DNA of 64,000 bases from JAGXLP01 sp964649445 (GTDB lineage: Bacteria; Bipolaricaulota; Bipolaricaulia; M55B111): assembly GCA_964649445.1 (NCBI GenBank), contig CAZYPS010000002.1, positions 1 through 64,000 on the forward strand, in the 5' to 3' direction. Below the pieces are notes generated by a model. That model did not search any database. It saw only the letters and a list, made by a program, of their open reading frames with translations, and was not told where the DNA came from. The position numbers and the translations under genes are program-made. Positions 53,302 to 62,538 of this stretch are shown piece after piece; the first letter of the stretch is position 1, and every line of letters begins with the position of its first letter.

Positions 53302-54033
53302 ATGGCAACTCTTCAGGTAACAAAGAGAGAATCTGAGAAAAATCCGAATACCCTGAGACACGAAGGTAAGCTACCGGCAGTTCTATATGGGCCCGAGATA
53401 GATTCTGTAAGCTTAAAGTTAAATAAGAAAAAAACTAAGGAACTGCTGAACCAAATAACGAGAAGCACAAGGGTTGAGCTCGAACTCGCTGGGGAGACTC
53501 ACGAGGTATTCTTGAGGGATATACAGTACGACCATCTGACAGACGAACCAATTCACATAGACTTCTACGAGGTTCCGGATGATCATCCTGTAGAAATGGA
53601 AATACCGGTAGTAACGGTTGGAACACCGGAGGGAGTTAGTTCCGGCGGAATACTGGACCACTTGATGGAAACTATAACCGTCTACGGCGAGGCAGCGGAT
53701 ATTCCTGAGATCCTTAGACTTGATGTAGAAGATCTCGAAATTGGTGACTCAATCCACGTTTCGGATCTCGATCTAGGAGACATAGAAATCTTAACTCCTA
53801 AAGATAGAACTGTTTTGTCTATTCTGGCTCCGAGAAAGGAAATCGAGATAGACCTCACGGAACCAACCATAGGCGAGGAACTGCTAGGAGAAGAAGAACT
53901 AGAAGGAGAAGAAGAACTCGAAGAAGAGGAACTTGAAGAAGAAGAACTAGAAGGAGAAGAAGAACTCGAAGAAGAGGAAATGGAAGAAGGTGCCGCCGAA
54001 GAAGAAGCTGAAGAAGCCGAACAAGGAGAATAA
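53302..54033 (+). CDS. rplY: Ribosomal protein L25/general stress protein Ctc
   Basis: A 243-residue L25 of the Ctc type that binds 5S rRNA. The N-terminal L25 domain (ATLQVTKRESEKNPNTLRHEGKLPAVLYG, RDIQYDHLTDEPIHIDFYEV) and the TL5-like C-terminal domain (IPVVTVGTPEGVSSGGILDHL) are intact. The last 50 residues are almost all Glu with Leu/Gly/Ala and contain a 48-base tandem duplication at DNA level. The ATG at 53302 has AAAGGTGA upstream. The gene order glmU-prs-rplY is conserved in Firmicutes. Confidence 0.95.
   Translation: MATLQVTKRESEKNPNTLRHEGKLPAVLYGPEIDSVSLKLNKKKTKELLNQITRSTRVELELAGETHEVFLRDIQYDHLTDEPIHIDFYEVPDDHPVEMEIPVVTVGTPEGVSSGGILDHLMETITVYGEAADIPEILRLDVEDLEIGDSIHVSDLDLGDIEILTPKDRTVLSILAPRKEIEIDLTEPTIGEELLGEEELEGEEELEEEELEEEELEGEEELEEEEMEEGAAEEEAEEAEQGE
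53893..53988 (+). repeat. Two-copy 48-bp tandem repeat in the acidic tail of rplY
   Basis: Two consecutive 48-base units, beginning at 53893 and 53941 with GAAGAACTAGAAGGAGAAGA, differ at only two positions. They add 16 acidic residues per copy. Copy number could vary among strains by slippage. Confidence 0.85.
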
Positions 54034-54037
54034 GATT

Positions 54038-54086
54038 AGGAAGAGGAATAACCAACATTCAAAAGAGGTTTTTTCTCTTCCTTTAT
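54038..54086 (+). terminator. Candidate terminator after rplY
   Basis: AGGAAGAG (54038-54045) can pair with CTCTTCCT (54075-54082), followed by TTATT. A smaller inner AAGAG/CTCTT hairpin is also possible. It lies just after the rplY stop. Confidence 0.45.
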
Positions 54087-54127
54087 TAAGTTACAACAAT
54101 TCGGTTAACACCGGCTGAGACTATTTT

Positions 54128-54157
54128 TTGAAATGGTGAATTTTATTTATATATAAT
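54128..54157 (+). promoter_or_regulatory. Promoter upstream of clpC
   Basis: TTGAAA (54128-54133), an 18-base spacer and TATAAT (54152-54157), 35 bases before the clpC start. I see no CtsR heptad repeat or CIRCE element around it, so heat-shock control is not evident. Confidence 0.65.
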
Positions 54158-54192
54158 TTTACAGTCGAAGAGTTCTCTGGGAGGTGAGCTTG

Positions 54193-56676
54193 GTGAGTAA
54201 CATGTACAAAAAGTTTTCGAAGAAGTCGATGGAGATAATGGCTACGGCATACGATGAGGCGGAAAAGCTAAACGATAAGGCAGTCTCCCCAGAACACCTA
54301 CTGCTAGCACTTTTAAGAGCCAAGAATACAAGAGTATATAAATTTTTAAAGGATAACGGGCTGTCTTATCACCACGTACTTCGGGTAGTGAAGCGGAATA
54401 ATGAAGAGGAACTTTCCCTGCCCCTGCAGGACGAGCTGGAACCGACGTCACAGTTAAAGAAGATTATGAAGATGGGTTACGACGAAGCAAGGTCCAGCCA
54501 GGGTGAAAACAAAATTGAACCCGCTCATCTCCTCATTAGTATTTTAGAGGAAGGTAACGGCACTGCTTCCTCGGTAATAAAACAATTTGGTATCACTACC
54601 AGAAAGGCCCGGTCATACTTTTCCATGGTTCGGAAAAGCGATACCAACCAGGGAATGGAGCTGAAATTACAATCAACGGAAAAGGGTAGCCAGGAAGAGG
54701 GAGTCCTGGAGGAATTTGGAAGGAATTTAATCGAGGAAGCCAAACAGGGAGAACTGGATCCGGTAATTGGGAGAGACGAAGAGATAAATCGGGTCATCCA
54801 AACTTTAAGTCGACGAAAAAAGAATAACCCCGTACTGATTGGTGAAGCCGGAGTGGGAAAAACTGCCATAGTCGAGGGGTTAGCCCAGAAGATCGCAAAC
54901 CAGAAAGTCCCCAGTATTCTGGCAAGCAAAAAAATATTTGAAGTCGATATGGCCGCTATGGTCGCCGGGACGAAATATAGAGGGGAATTCGAGCAGAGGC
55001 TCAAAGCCCTGATTAACGAGGTCACAAACAAGGACGACGTAGTCCTGTTTATCGACGAATTAAGTACGGTGGTTGGAGCTGGTGGGGCTGAGGGTGCAAT
55101 AGACGCATCGTCTATACTCAAACCACCACTCGCCTCTGGCGCCATCCAGAGCATCGGTACCGCAACGACCGACGATTACCGAAAATCCGTCGAAAAGGAC
55201 CCCGCTTTGAAGCGCAGGTTCAAGACTATTACGGTGGAAGAACCGACAATTCAGCATACTATTGAGATTCTTGAGGGGATTCAGGATAGATACGAAAACC
55301 ACCATAACGTCAAAATAACCGAGGAAGCCATCGAACAGGCTGCACGGTTGAGCGATCGTTACGTAACCGGACAGTTCTTACCCGACAAAGCAATAGATCT
55401 TATAGACGAAACAGCCGCAAAAGTAAGGCTTGAAAACTTCAACCTGCCCCCGGAATTGAGGGAAGTTTCAAAGGAGCAACTTACAATCAAGCAACAGGAA
55501 GAAGAAGCAACTGAGTCAGGGGATTACGAAAAAGCGGCAGAATTGAGAGACGAAAGAAAAGAGCTTGCAGAAGAGCTTGAAAATTATGAAGAGAAAGACG
55601 ATAGATCCCACAACGGCGACGGGCTCGTCGAAGGTAAGGATATAGCGGAAATGGTATCGTCCTGGACGGGAGTTCCTGTAGGCCGTCTCCAGAAAGAAGA
55701 GAGAAAACGGATGGTAGACATGGAGCAAGAGATTCACAAGCGGCTGATAGGCCAAAATGAGGCCGTAAATGCGATCTCTCAGTCACTGCGCAGGGCATAC
55801 GCCGGCGTAAAAGATCCAAACCGGCCGATTGGTTCCTTCATGTTCCTTGGACCGACGGGCGTGGGAAAAACCGAACTCAGCAAAACCCTCGCCGAATTCC
55901 TGTTCGGTGACGAAGAGGCATTAATCCGGGTAGACATGTCGGAATACATGGAGAAATTCAATGTTTCAAGGTTGACTGGTGCACCTCCCGGATACGTAGG
56001 ATATGAAGAGGCAGGAAAGCTCACTGAAGCGGTCCGTCATAGACCACACTCGGTAATCCTGTTCGACGAGATTGAAAAAGCCCACCACGACGTCTTCAAT
56101 ATTCTACTTCAGGTTATGGAAGACGGTGTACTTACCGATTCACAGGGCCGCCAGGTTAATTTCCGGAATACCGTTATGATAATGACTTCGAACCTTGGTG
56201 GAAAACTCATAACCGACAAGACCCAGCTTGGATTCGGGTCCAAGGAAGTAGATTCGAAAGAGTCGTACGAAGAAATGAAAAGCATGGTTATGGACAAGGT
56301 CAAGGACGAATTCAGGCCTGAATTCCTAAACCGTCTGGACGATCTTGTAGTATTCCACCAGCTGACTGAAGACGAGGTATTTAAGATCGCCGAACTCATG
56401 CTGGGCAGACTTCAGAACAGGTTAACCGAAAAGCACGGACTGAGTATGGAAATATCCCAATCCGCAAAAGAACTTTTGGTCGAAGAAGGCTACGATTCAA
56501 AGTACGGTGCGAGACCCATGCGTCGAACTATCGAAAATTTGATAGAAAACAAAATTTCCGATCACCTGCTCCAGGGTAATTTCGACGACACAAGTACAAT
56601 TTCCGTCGATTCCGAGGACGGAGATATCCTTCTCCAGGGGGTAAATAACAAAAGCGCCGTCGGCGTTGGAGATTGA
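54193..56676 (+). CDS. clpC: ATP-dependent Clp protease ATPase subunit ClpC
   Basis: A two-ring AAA+ unfoldase of about 827 residues that feeds ClpP. In order: two Clp-N repeats (about residues 1-145), AAA1 with Walker A GEAGVGKTAIVEGLAQKI and the DELSTVVGAGGAEGAIDAS loop, a UVR-containing middle domain (QEEEATESGDYEKAAELRDERKEL), and AAA2 with GPTGVGKTELSKTL and the C-terminal D2-small domain. The start is placed at GTG 54193, eight bases after GGGAGG; TTG at 54190 is possible. mcsA, mcsB and ctsR, which often precede clpC in Bacilli, are absent. radA and disA follow directly, as in many Firmicutes. Confidence 0.95.
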   Translation: MSNMYKKFSKKSMEIMATAYDEAEKLNDKAVSPEHLLLALLRAKNTRVYKFLKDNGLSYHHVLRVVKRNNEEELSLPLQDELEPTSQLKKIMKMGYDEARSSQGENKIEPAHLLISILEEGNGTASSVIKQFGITTRKARSYFSMVRKSDTNQGMELKLQSTEKGSQEEGVLEEFGRNLIEEAKQGELDPVIGRDEEINRVIQTLSRRKKNNPVLIGEAGVGKTAIVEGLAQKIANQKVPSILASKKIFEVDMAAMVAGTKYRGEFEQRLKALINEVTNKDDVVLFIDELSTVVGAGGAEGAIDASSILKPPLASGAIQSIGTATTDDYRKSVEKDPALKRRFKTITVEEPTIQHTIEILEGIQDRYENHHNVKITEEAIEQAARLSDRYVTGQFLPDKAIDLIDETAAKVRLENFNLPPELREVSKEQLTIKQQEEEATESGDYEKAAELRDERKELAEELENYEEKDDRSHNGDGLVEGKDIAEMVSSWTGVPVGRLQKEERKRMVDMEQEIHKRLIGQNEAVNAISQSLRRAYAGVKDPNRPIGSFMFLGPTGVGKTELSKTLAEFLFGDEEALIRVDMSEYMEKFNVSRLTGAPPGYVGYEEAGKLTEAVRHRPHSVILFDEIEKAHHDVFNILLQVMEDGVLTDSQGRQVNFRNTVMIMTSNLGGKLITDKTQLGFGSKEVDSKESYEEMKSMVMDKVKDEFRPEFLNRLDDLVVFHQLTEDEVFKIAELMLGRLQNRLTEKHGLSMEISQSAKELLVEEGYDSKYGARPMRRTIENLIENKISDHLLQGNFDDTSTISVDSEDGDILLQGVNNKSAVGVGD

Positions 56677-56682
56677 TAATGG

Positions 56683-58029
56683 ATGGCCTACAAATGTAAA
56701 AACTGCGGATACACTTCCGTTGAATGGCTCGGACGCTGTCCAAAGTGTGGAGATTGGGATAGCTTCGAACAGGGCGAATCAGAAGGAGATTCCGCTCAGG
56801 AAGACCTGGTCGACGAATCACCAAAGCCGCTTTCCGAAATTTCGTTCGATTCAAAAAAGCGAATACCCACTGATATCGGGGAGTTTGACCGTGTACTCGG
56901 AGGCGGGCTAATACCCGGCTCCGTAACTCTCCTCGGTGGTGATCCTGGTATAGGGAAATCCACATTACTCCTCCAGGCCGCATCCAATATCGCCAATCGG
57001 GGAAAAGTTCTCTATATTTCCGGGGAAGAGTCATCCAAACAGCTTAAGATGAGAGCGGAACGCCTTAACTTATCCGCGGAAGACTTAATTATTTATAGTG
57101 GTCAGAGTCTCGAAAAGGCGGTCACCCATCTCAATGAGTTAGACCCTATTTGCGTAATAGTTGATTCCATCCAATCACTTCAAAGTAGCGACAATTCCAG
57201 TTCTCTCGGAAGCACAAAGCAGGTTCGCGAATTAGGACGTGAATTCACCAGGATTGCAAAAAAGAAGGAAATAGCTACTCTATTAATAGGGCATATAACT
57301 AAATCCGGCGACTTCTCAGGACCTAAAACCATAGAACATTTGGTGGATTCTACCATATATTTTGAAGGAAAACGGGATAATAACGTAAGGTTGATGCGAC
57401 CAACCAAAAATAGGTTCGGATCAACCAGACTTCTAGGGTTATTTCAGATGACGGAAAACGGACTTCAGGAAATTTTAAATCCTTCCCAGTTTTTCGCGAC
57501 CAAAGACGGTCACTCCGATCAAAAAGGAACCACCACGGTTTGTACAGTGGAAGGAACGCGCCCCATTCTGGTGGAAATTCAGGCTCTGGTTACACCTTCA
57601 AACTCCGGAGGTAGCGCCCAGCGACGCACAACTGGGCTTGATTATAATCGAACTTCTTTATTGTTTGCGGTCATCCAGAAACAACTTGGAATAAACCTGC
57701 AGGAGTTCGATATTTACCTTAACGTAGTTGGTGGGTTTAAGGTCGAAGAAACTGCAGCGGACTTGGGAATTGTCAGCGCCATTCTTTCCAGTTTCCAGAA
57801 CAGGCGGATTGACAGTCAAACAATAATAATCGGAGAAGTCGGTTTAAGCGGCGAGATAAGACCTGTGCAGAAATTGAAATCGCGGGTGAACGAAGCTGAA
57901 AAACTGGGATACAGGAAAGCCCTGGTACCAGAAAGCCAAACAAACCTGAACGAACTAACCACGAATGTGGATATCAAACCGATCAGCAATCTCGCTGACG
58001 CCACTGCGGAACTTGAATTGAGGGAGTAA
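56683..58029 (+). CDS. radA: DNA repair protein RadA
   Basis: A 448-residue RecA-like helicase for branch migration in recombinational repair. It has the N-terminal zinc finger CKNCGYTSVEWLGRCPKCGDWDSF, Walker A GGDPGIGKSTLL, the RadA-specific KNRFGS motif in PTKNRFGSTRLLG, and a C-terminal Lon-protease-like domain (VGGFKVEETAADLGIVSAILSS). It begins seven bases after the clpC stop, and disA begins two bases after its own stop, so clpC-radA-disA forms an operon. Confidence 0.97.
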   Translation: MAYKCKNCGYTSVEWLGRCPKCGDWDSFEQGESEGDSAQEDLVDESPKPLSEISFDSKKRIPTDIGEFDRVLGGGLIPGSVTLLGGDPGIGKSTLLLQAASNIANRGKVLYISGEESSKQLKMRAERLNLSAEDLIIYSGQSLEKAVTHLNELDPICVIVDSIQSLQSSDNSSSLGSTKQVRELGREFTRIAKKKEIATLLIGHITKSGDFSGPKTIEHLVDSTIYFEGKRDNNVRLMRPTKNRFGSTRLLGLFQMTENGLQEILNPSQFFATKDGHSDQKGTTTVCTVEGTRPILVEIQALVTPSNSGGSAQRRTTGLDYNRTSLLFAVIQKQLGINLQEFDIYLNVVGGFKVEETAADLGIVSAILSSFQNRRIDSQTIIIGEVGLSGEIRPVQKLKSRVNEAEKLGYRKALVPESQTNLNELTTNVDIKPISNLADATAELELRE

Positions 58030-58030
58030 T

Positions 58031-59095
58031 ATGACATTCGATACCCTAGAAGAGTTGCTGGAAGAGATCGCTCCCGGGACCACCATGCGCGACGCGATTG
58101 ACCGTATAGTGGAACAGGGGCACGGAGGTCTTCTGGTTCTTTCACCTCGGGAAGAAATCAAAGATATCATAACGACTGGATTCCAAATGGACGCGGAGGT
58201 AACTTCCCAGCGGTTGAGTGAATTATCGAAGATGGATGGAGCAATCGTGATCGACGAAAGTCTCAGTAAAATTACTTATTCAAACGCTCACCTTTCCCCT
58301 GACCCCTCGATAGAAAGTCAGGAAACAGGGACAAGGCATAAAGCGGCAGAGCAGACTGCAAAACAGTTAAACTTACCGGTCATAGCAATATCAGAGAGGC
58401 GTGACAGGGTAACAGTCTACTACAAAGACCAGCGATACATCCTTAGAGATATTTCAACAATTATGTCCAAGGTAAACCAGGCATTACTTATCATGGATCA
58501 ATATAGAGGAAATTACGACGAAGCAGTCCAAGAACTGACGGCTCTCGAACTGGACGGAAACGTGCTGCCGTTTCACGTGGCCAACCCACTGACAAAGATA
58601 GGCCAGATGCTTACATTAAAGGAAGAAATCTTAAGAATGTTCGTCGAACTCGGCGAAGAACAAGCCCTGCCCGGACGACAACTCGATAACATGATTGCCG
58701 GCATTGAAAGCGATCTGGAATTCATTATAAAAGATTTCAAGAAAACGGATCCGGAGGAAAATTTCGAGGAAATTCGGGAAAACATCATCGATCTATGTAC
58801 AGATGCTCCCCCTTCAACCAAGCATATCATGGCATTATTGGGTTACGAAGAGGAAGATCTGGATGACTTTCTGTATCCTCGAGGATACAGAATACTTCAT
58901 CAAATACCCCGGTTGCCCAATACAGTTATAGAGAGGATGGTTGATAAATTTGGTAATCTGGAGGGAATACTCTCGGCGGACAAGGAAGATCTCCAGGAGG
59001 TCAAAGGGATAGCGGAGACTAGGTCCAACACGATTAAGGCTGGCTTAAAACGTCTAGAAAACAGAATTACTCTAATGGAGGAGTTAGAAACTTGA
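58031..59095 (+). CDS. disA: DNA integrity scanning diadenylate cyclase DisA
   Basis: A 354-residue protein that makes c-di-AMP and scans DNA for branched structures. The cyclase domain holds the DGA motif at residues 69-71 (KMDGAIVIDESL) and the second motif at 102-104, which here reads RHK (ETGTRHKAAEQ) instead of the usual RHR. A helical spine and a C-terminal helix-hairpin-helix domain (GNLEGILSADKEDLQEVKGIAETR) follow. GAGGGAG precedes the ATG. Its stop overlaps the TTG start of the purine nucleoside phosphorylase gene. c-di-AMP commonly controls potassium and osmolyte balance, relevant to a suspected halophile. Confidence 0.95.
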   Translation: MTFDTLEELLEEIAPGTTMRDAIDRIVEQGHGGLLVLSPREEIKDIITTGFQMDAEVTSQRLSELSKMDGAIVIDESLSKITYSNAHLSPDPSIESQETGTRHKAAEQTAKQLNLPVIAISERRDRVTVYYKDQRYILRDISTIMSKVNQALLIMDQYRGNYDEAVQELTALELDGNVLPFHVANPLTKIGQMLTLKEEILRMFVELGEEQALPGRQLDNMIAGIESDLEFIIKDFKKTDPEENFEEIRENIIDLCTDAPPSTKHIMALLGYEEEDLDDFLYPRGYRILHQIPRLPNTVIERMVDKFGNLEGILSADKEDLQEVKGIAETRSNTIKAGLKRLENRITLMEELET

Positions 59096-59910
59096 ACAAG
59101 ATCAAAAAAATTGAAGATTCTACCACCCATCTATCCAATAAACTGTATCATGAACCAGAAATCGGTATGGTACTCGGCTCGGGTCTTTCCGAGAGCTTGA
59201 CCCCGTTGCTAGATGAAGTCGAAGAGGTCAGTTGGAGCGAAATTCCTCACTTTCCGGAGCCAACTGTAGAAGGGCACGAGGGCAAATATCTCTCCGGAAT
59301 TCTTGATGGCAAAGAAGTATTAATTCAGCAGGGGAGGATCCACTGGTACGAAGGTCTACCGTGGGACGACGTGATATACCCCGTAAGAGTTCAAAAGGAC
59401 CTGGGCGTGGAAAAGCTAATCATGACCAACGCAGCTGGTGGAATAAACGAGGACTTTTCACCCGGTGACCTATGCCTGATTACCGATCACATTAATTTTT
59501 CAGGCGATAATCCACTCCGGGGGCCGAATAACGAAGAATTCGGACCGAGGTTTCCGGATCTATCACACGCCTACGATCCCGAGTTACAAAAAACTGCCTT
59601 AGCAGTAGCTGTTCAGATGGACGTAGATCTCCAGGAAGGGGTCTACGCAATGACATCGGGCCCAAGTTACGAGACACCGGCAGAAATAAAGGCACTAAGA
59701 ACCCTTGGTGCCGACCTTGTCGGAATGTCAACCGTCCCCGAGGTCATTACGGCAAACCATTCCGACATGGAGGTCCTCGCAATATCCTGTATTACAAATA
59801 AAGCAGCAGGGATGCAGGATAAGCTGACCCACGAAGAGGTACTCAAGGTCACTGAGAAGACAAATCAGAAACTGGGTAACTTAATCGGAGAGATAGTCAA
59901 GAAAGTCTAA
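59092..59910 (+). CDS. Purine nucleoside phosphorylase
   Basis: A 272-residue trimeric-type enzyme that splits inosine or guanosine with phosphate. Motifs are MVLGSGLSESL near residue 25, the phosphate/purine regions HFPEPTVEGHEGKYLSG and QGRIHWYEGLPWDDVIYPVR, MTNAAGGIN, ITDHINF and GPSYETPAEIKALRTLGADLVGMSTVPE. The start is TTG, overlapping the disA stop (TTGA), with GGAGGAG upstream. It is coupled to the clpC-radA-disA operon. It converges on accA. Confidence 0.95.
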   Translation: MNKIKKIEDSTTHLSNKLYHEPEIGMVLGSGLSESLTPLLDEVEEVSWSEIPHFPEPTVEGHEGKYLSGILDGKEVLIQQGRIHWYEGLPWDDVIYPVRVQKDLGVEKLIMTNAAGGINEDFSPGDLCLITDHINFSGDNPLRGPNNEEFGPRFPDLSHAYDPELQKTALAVAVQMDVDLQEGVYAMTSGPSYETPAEIKALRTLGADLVGMSTVPEVITANHSDMEVLAISCITNKAAGMQDKLTHEEVLKVTEKTNQKLGNLIGEIVKKV

Positions 59911-59917
59911 CCTTTCT

Positions 59918-59945
59918 AAAACCCCGCTAATAGGTTATTTAGGGG
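59918..59945 (-). terminator. Weak terminator between convergent pnp and accA genes
   Basis: CCCC (59922-59925) and GGGG (59942-59945) can pair with a few flanking A-T pairs. On the minus strand the stem is followed by TTTTAG, which suits the end of accA. Confidence 0.4.
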
Positions 59946-59965
59946 CTAGGTCGGAAGGAACGGAG

Positions 59966-60928
59966 TTATTCTTTCTTTTTCTTCTGAACAACCTTCCGGA
60001 AACTTCCGACCGATCGGTACTTTTCCCGTCTCTTCGCGAGCAAAGTTTCCGGATCATAATCTTTCAGTTCCTTTAAATGATCCGAAACCGCACTATCAAG
60101 GTTGTTACAAACGGTTTCGAAATCCTTGTGTGCTCCACTTTTCTCTGGGATTATTTCGTCAACAACTCCCAGCTCTTCAGCGTGCTCAGCAGTGAGTTTA
60201 AGTGCCCGAGCGGCTTCGTCCGCCCGATCACGGTCGTTCCAGAGTATGGCTGCGCAACCTTCCGGAGAAATAACGGAATAGATAGAATTCTCCAGCATTA
60301 AAACACGGTCCGAGGCCCCAATCGCAACGGCACCACCGCTACCACCTTCTCCAATAACCACGGCAATTGTAGGGACCTCAAGTGAAACCATTGTTGATAT
60401 ACTCCGGGCAATCATCCCACCAATATTCCGTTCTTCCGCCTCTTTACCCGGATAAGCTCCCGGGGTGTCGATAAGAGTCAGTATAGGAAAGCCAAATTTT
60501 TCTCCTAACTTCATCAATCGGCGAGCTTTTCTGTAGCCTTCGGACCGAAGCATACCGAAGTTGGTTTCCTGAGACTGCTCAGCATCTCCTCCTTTGCTTT
60601 GCGCAATAACAACTACCGTCTCTCCTTCGTATTTTGCCAGACCACCCTCCAGAGCACTGTCGTCCCCGATTAATCTATCACCACGGAGGGTATAAAAATC
60701 TTCCGTGAGAAAGTCGATATAATCTTTCGAATCCGGCCTATCAGGGTGACGGGCAAGTTTCACTCGATCCCAGTCATCCAGCTTTTCTTCAGCGGTCTCC
60801 GTACGCTCTGCCAGCTTTTGAGACAGGGTGTCTATTTCCTGACTCAGATCCAGTCCGTTTTTGGAGTCAAGCGCCTTCAACCGTTCTATCTGTTCTTCTA
60901 ATTCTTCTAAAGTTCTTTCTTCACTCAT
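59966..60928 (-). CDS. accA: Acetyl-CoA carboxylase carboxyltransferase subunit alpha
   Basis: A 320-residue subunit that, with AccD, transfers carboxyl from biotin to acetyl-CoA to make malonyl-CoA for fatty acids. It has the coiled N-terminus (LEELEEQIERLKALD), KLARHPDRPDSKDYIDFL, PILTLIDTPGAYPGKEAEERNIGGMIARS, and VVIGEGGSGGAVAIGASDRVLMLENSIYSVISPEGCAAILW, all diagnostic. No strong ribosome site precedes it; it starts three bases after the accD stop and is probably coupled to it. Confidence 0.97.
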   Translation of the reverse strand: MSEERTLEELEEQIERLKALDSKNGLDLSQEIDTLSQKLAERTETAEEKLDDWDRVKLARHPDRPDSKDYIDFLTEDFYTLRGDRLIGDDSALEGGLAKYEGETVVVIAQSKGGDAEQSQETNFGMLRSEGYRKARRLMKLGEKFGFPILTLIDTPGAYPGKEAEERNIGGMIARSISTMVSLEVPTIAVVIGEGGSGGAVAIGASDRVLMLENSIYSVISPEGCAAILWNDRDRADEAARALKLTAEHAEELGVVDEIIPEKSGAHKDFETVCNNLDSAVSDHLKELKDYDPETLLAKRREKYRSVGSFRKVVQKKKKE

Positions 60929-60930
60929 TT

Positions 60931-61770
60931 TTAGTTAAAAAACCCCAGAATTTTTGCCAGTTCGTTTCTCATAGACTCTCTCTCAACTACCGAATCTACT
61001 ATCCCCTGTTCCAGAGCAAATCTGCTCGATTGAAAATCCTGCGGTAAGTCCTCGCCAATTGTCTCCTCAATCACCCTACGACCGGCGAATCCAATCAGAG
61101 CTCCTCTTTCAGCTATCGTTACATCTCCCAGGCTGGCTATACTGGCTTCCACGCCTGCCGTGGTGGGATAAGTCATTACGGATATGAACGGTAAACCTGC
61201 CTCCGACAACAAATCCCTCGCCGAAGTCGTCTTGACCATTTGAAACAAGGACAGGATACCTTCCTGCATTCGAGCTCCACCGGATGAACTAACCAAAACA
61301 AACGGTAATTCCTCGTCAACAGCCCTTTCTATGCCACTGACGATCTGTTCACCCACAACCGACCCCATAGAGCCTCCGATAAACCGGAAATCCATAACTC
61401 CCAAAACCAATGGATTGCTTTCAATTTCTCCCGTTCCCACTATGATTGCATCAAACATTCCCGTCTCAGTCTGGTTCTCTTCTACTTTATCCTCGTAGGA
61501 TTGGGTATCGACGAAGTCCAGGGGATCGTCGGATTCTATCCTTTTTGTCTTGTCCGAAAAGGACTCTTCGTCAACCAGAGTCTTAATCCTCTCTTTTGCG
61601 GTTAGAAAAAAGTATGCGTCACAATTGGGACAGACGTGGTTGTTTTCCTTTAATTTCTTCTTAAAAATTAGCTTCTCACACGATTTACACTTCACCCAGA
61701 GCGTCTCGTCCTTTTCTTCTTCCTCCTCAAAATCTACCCTCAGATACTCTTCGTCACGAAATAACGGCAT
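60931..61770 (-). CDS. accD: Acetyl-CoA carboxylase carboxyltransferase subunit beta
   Basis: A 279-residue partner of AccA. The N-terminal C4 zinc finger is CKSCEKLIFKKKL...CPNCDAYF, and the catalytic core has VLGVMDFRFIGGSMGSVVGEQIV, SSSGGARMQEGILSLFQMVKT and PTTAGVEASIASLGDVTIAERGALIGFAGRRVIEE. AGGGGATT precedes the ATG. The biotin carrier and carboxylase subunits are not in the window. Confidence 0.97.
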   Translation of the reverse strand: MPLFRDEEYLRVDFEEEEEKDETLWVKCKSCEKLIFKKKLKENNHVCPNCDAYFFLTAKERIKTLVDEESFSDKTKRIESDDPLDFVDTQSYEDKVEENQTETGMFDAIIVGTGEIESNPLVLGVMDFRFIGGSMGSVVGEQIVSGIERAVDEELPFVLVSSSGGARMQEGILSLFQMVKTTSARDLLSEAGLPFISVMTYPTTAGVEASIASLGDVTIAERGALIGFAGRRVIEETIGEDLPQDFQSSRFALEQGIVDSVVERESMRNELAKILGFFN

Positions 61771-61771
61771 A

Positions 61772-62443
61772 TTAATCCCCTTTTAATACTGTTGGTCCAA
61801 CACTATTGTCCAGAAACTTCGAAGGTATTACAATCCCCATCGATAGTACTAATCTCAATCCCTCTTCCACAGAGAGATCGAGGTAGGTCAGATCGTCTTT
61901 TGGCAAAAATACGGTCATGCCGCTCATGGGGTTGGGAGTCGTAAATACAAAAGCAGCAACCGATTCTTCTCCGATTATTTCCTCAACTTCTCCCAGGTTT
62001 TCGTTTGTCACAAATCCAACTACGTAAGTACCTTTCCTCGGGTATTCAAACATGACAACGTCCCTGAAGGTCGTGGATTCGCTGCTCAATATAGCGTTAA
62101 TTATCTGCTTTACAGTAACGTACATCTTGTTTACGAGCGGGGTGGACCCCATTACATTATCCAGGAGAGAATAGACCTTCCTCCCTACGTAAATTCGAGT
62201 AACTAAACCTACCAGGAATACGAGCAAAAAAGTTAATATTGCACCAATCCCCGGAAGCCATTCCCGGCCCAGAGTTACCCTTAAAAAATTGCCGATCAGG
62301 CTGCCAATTTCCGAACCTTCCCCGGTAAACCTAAGGAACATCCGATATATGAGCCATAAAATATAAAAAGTAAAACCCGCAGGGAGTATTACAAGCAGCC
62401 CATTTATGAATGTATTCTTAATATATCCAAGTATTCTTTTCAT
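61772..62443 (-). CDS. DUF502 family membrane protein
   Basis: A 223-residue protein of the DUF502 family. Two membrane segments lie near residues 8-32 and 57-80 (FINGLLVILPAGFTFYILW, then GIGAILTFLLVFLVGLVT). Family motifs include NKMYVTVKQIINAI, VVMFEYPRKGTYVVGFVT and VFTTPNPMSGMTVFLPKDDLTYLDLSVEEGLRLVLSMG. Function is unknown; plant relatives (LCV/COV1-like) are membrane proteins. It is directly upstream of accD (one-base gap), so lipid or membrane roles are conceivable. No ribosome site is evident before the ATG. Confidence 0.88.
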   Translation of the reverse strand: MKRILGYIKNTFINGLLVILPAGFTFYILWLIYRMFLRFTGEGSEIGSLIGNFLRVTLGREWLPGIGAILTFLLVFLVGLVTRIYVGRKVYSLLDNVMGSTPLVNKMYVTVKQIINAILSSESTTFRDVVMFEYPRKGTYVVGFVTNENLGEVEEIIGEESVAAFVFTTPNPMSGMTVFLPKDDLTYLDLSVEEGLRLVLSMGIVIPSKFLDNSVGPTVLKGD

Positions 62444-62501
62444 AATTTGTAAAGTGTTGAAATAATTCTAGTAGATGACGCTCTCTCTTTCTAACTTTCC
62501 G

Positions 62502-62530
62502 TTGGAACCTGTTAAGCAATGGATTATAAT
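62502..62530 (+). promoter_or_regulatory. Promoter directly abutting the ribbon-helix-helix gene
   Basis: TTGGAA (62502-62507), a 17-base spacer and a perfect TATAAT (62525-62530). The expected transcription start, about seven bases past the -10, falls at about 62537, next to the ATG at 62539. Confidence 0.65.
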
Positions 62531-62538
62531 CAATGCAA

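Noticed and set aside
54034..54192. CtsR or CIRCE heat-shock operator before clpC
   Set aside because: No heptad GGTCAAA-type direct repeat or nine-base inverted repeat is present.
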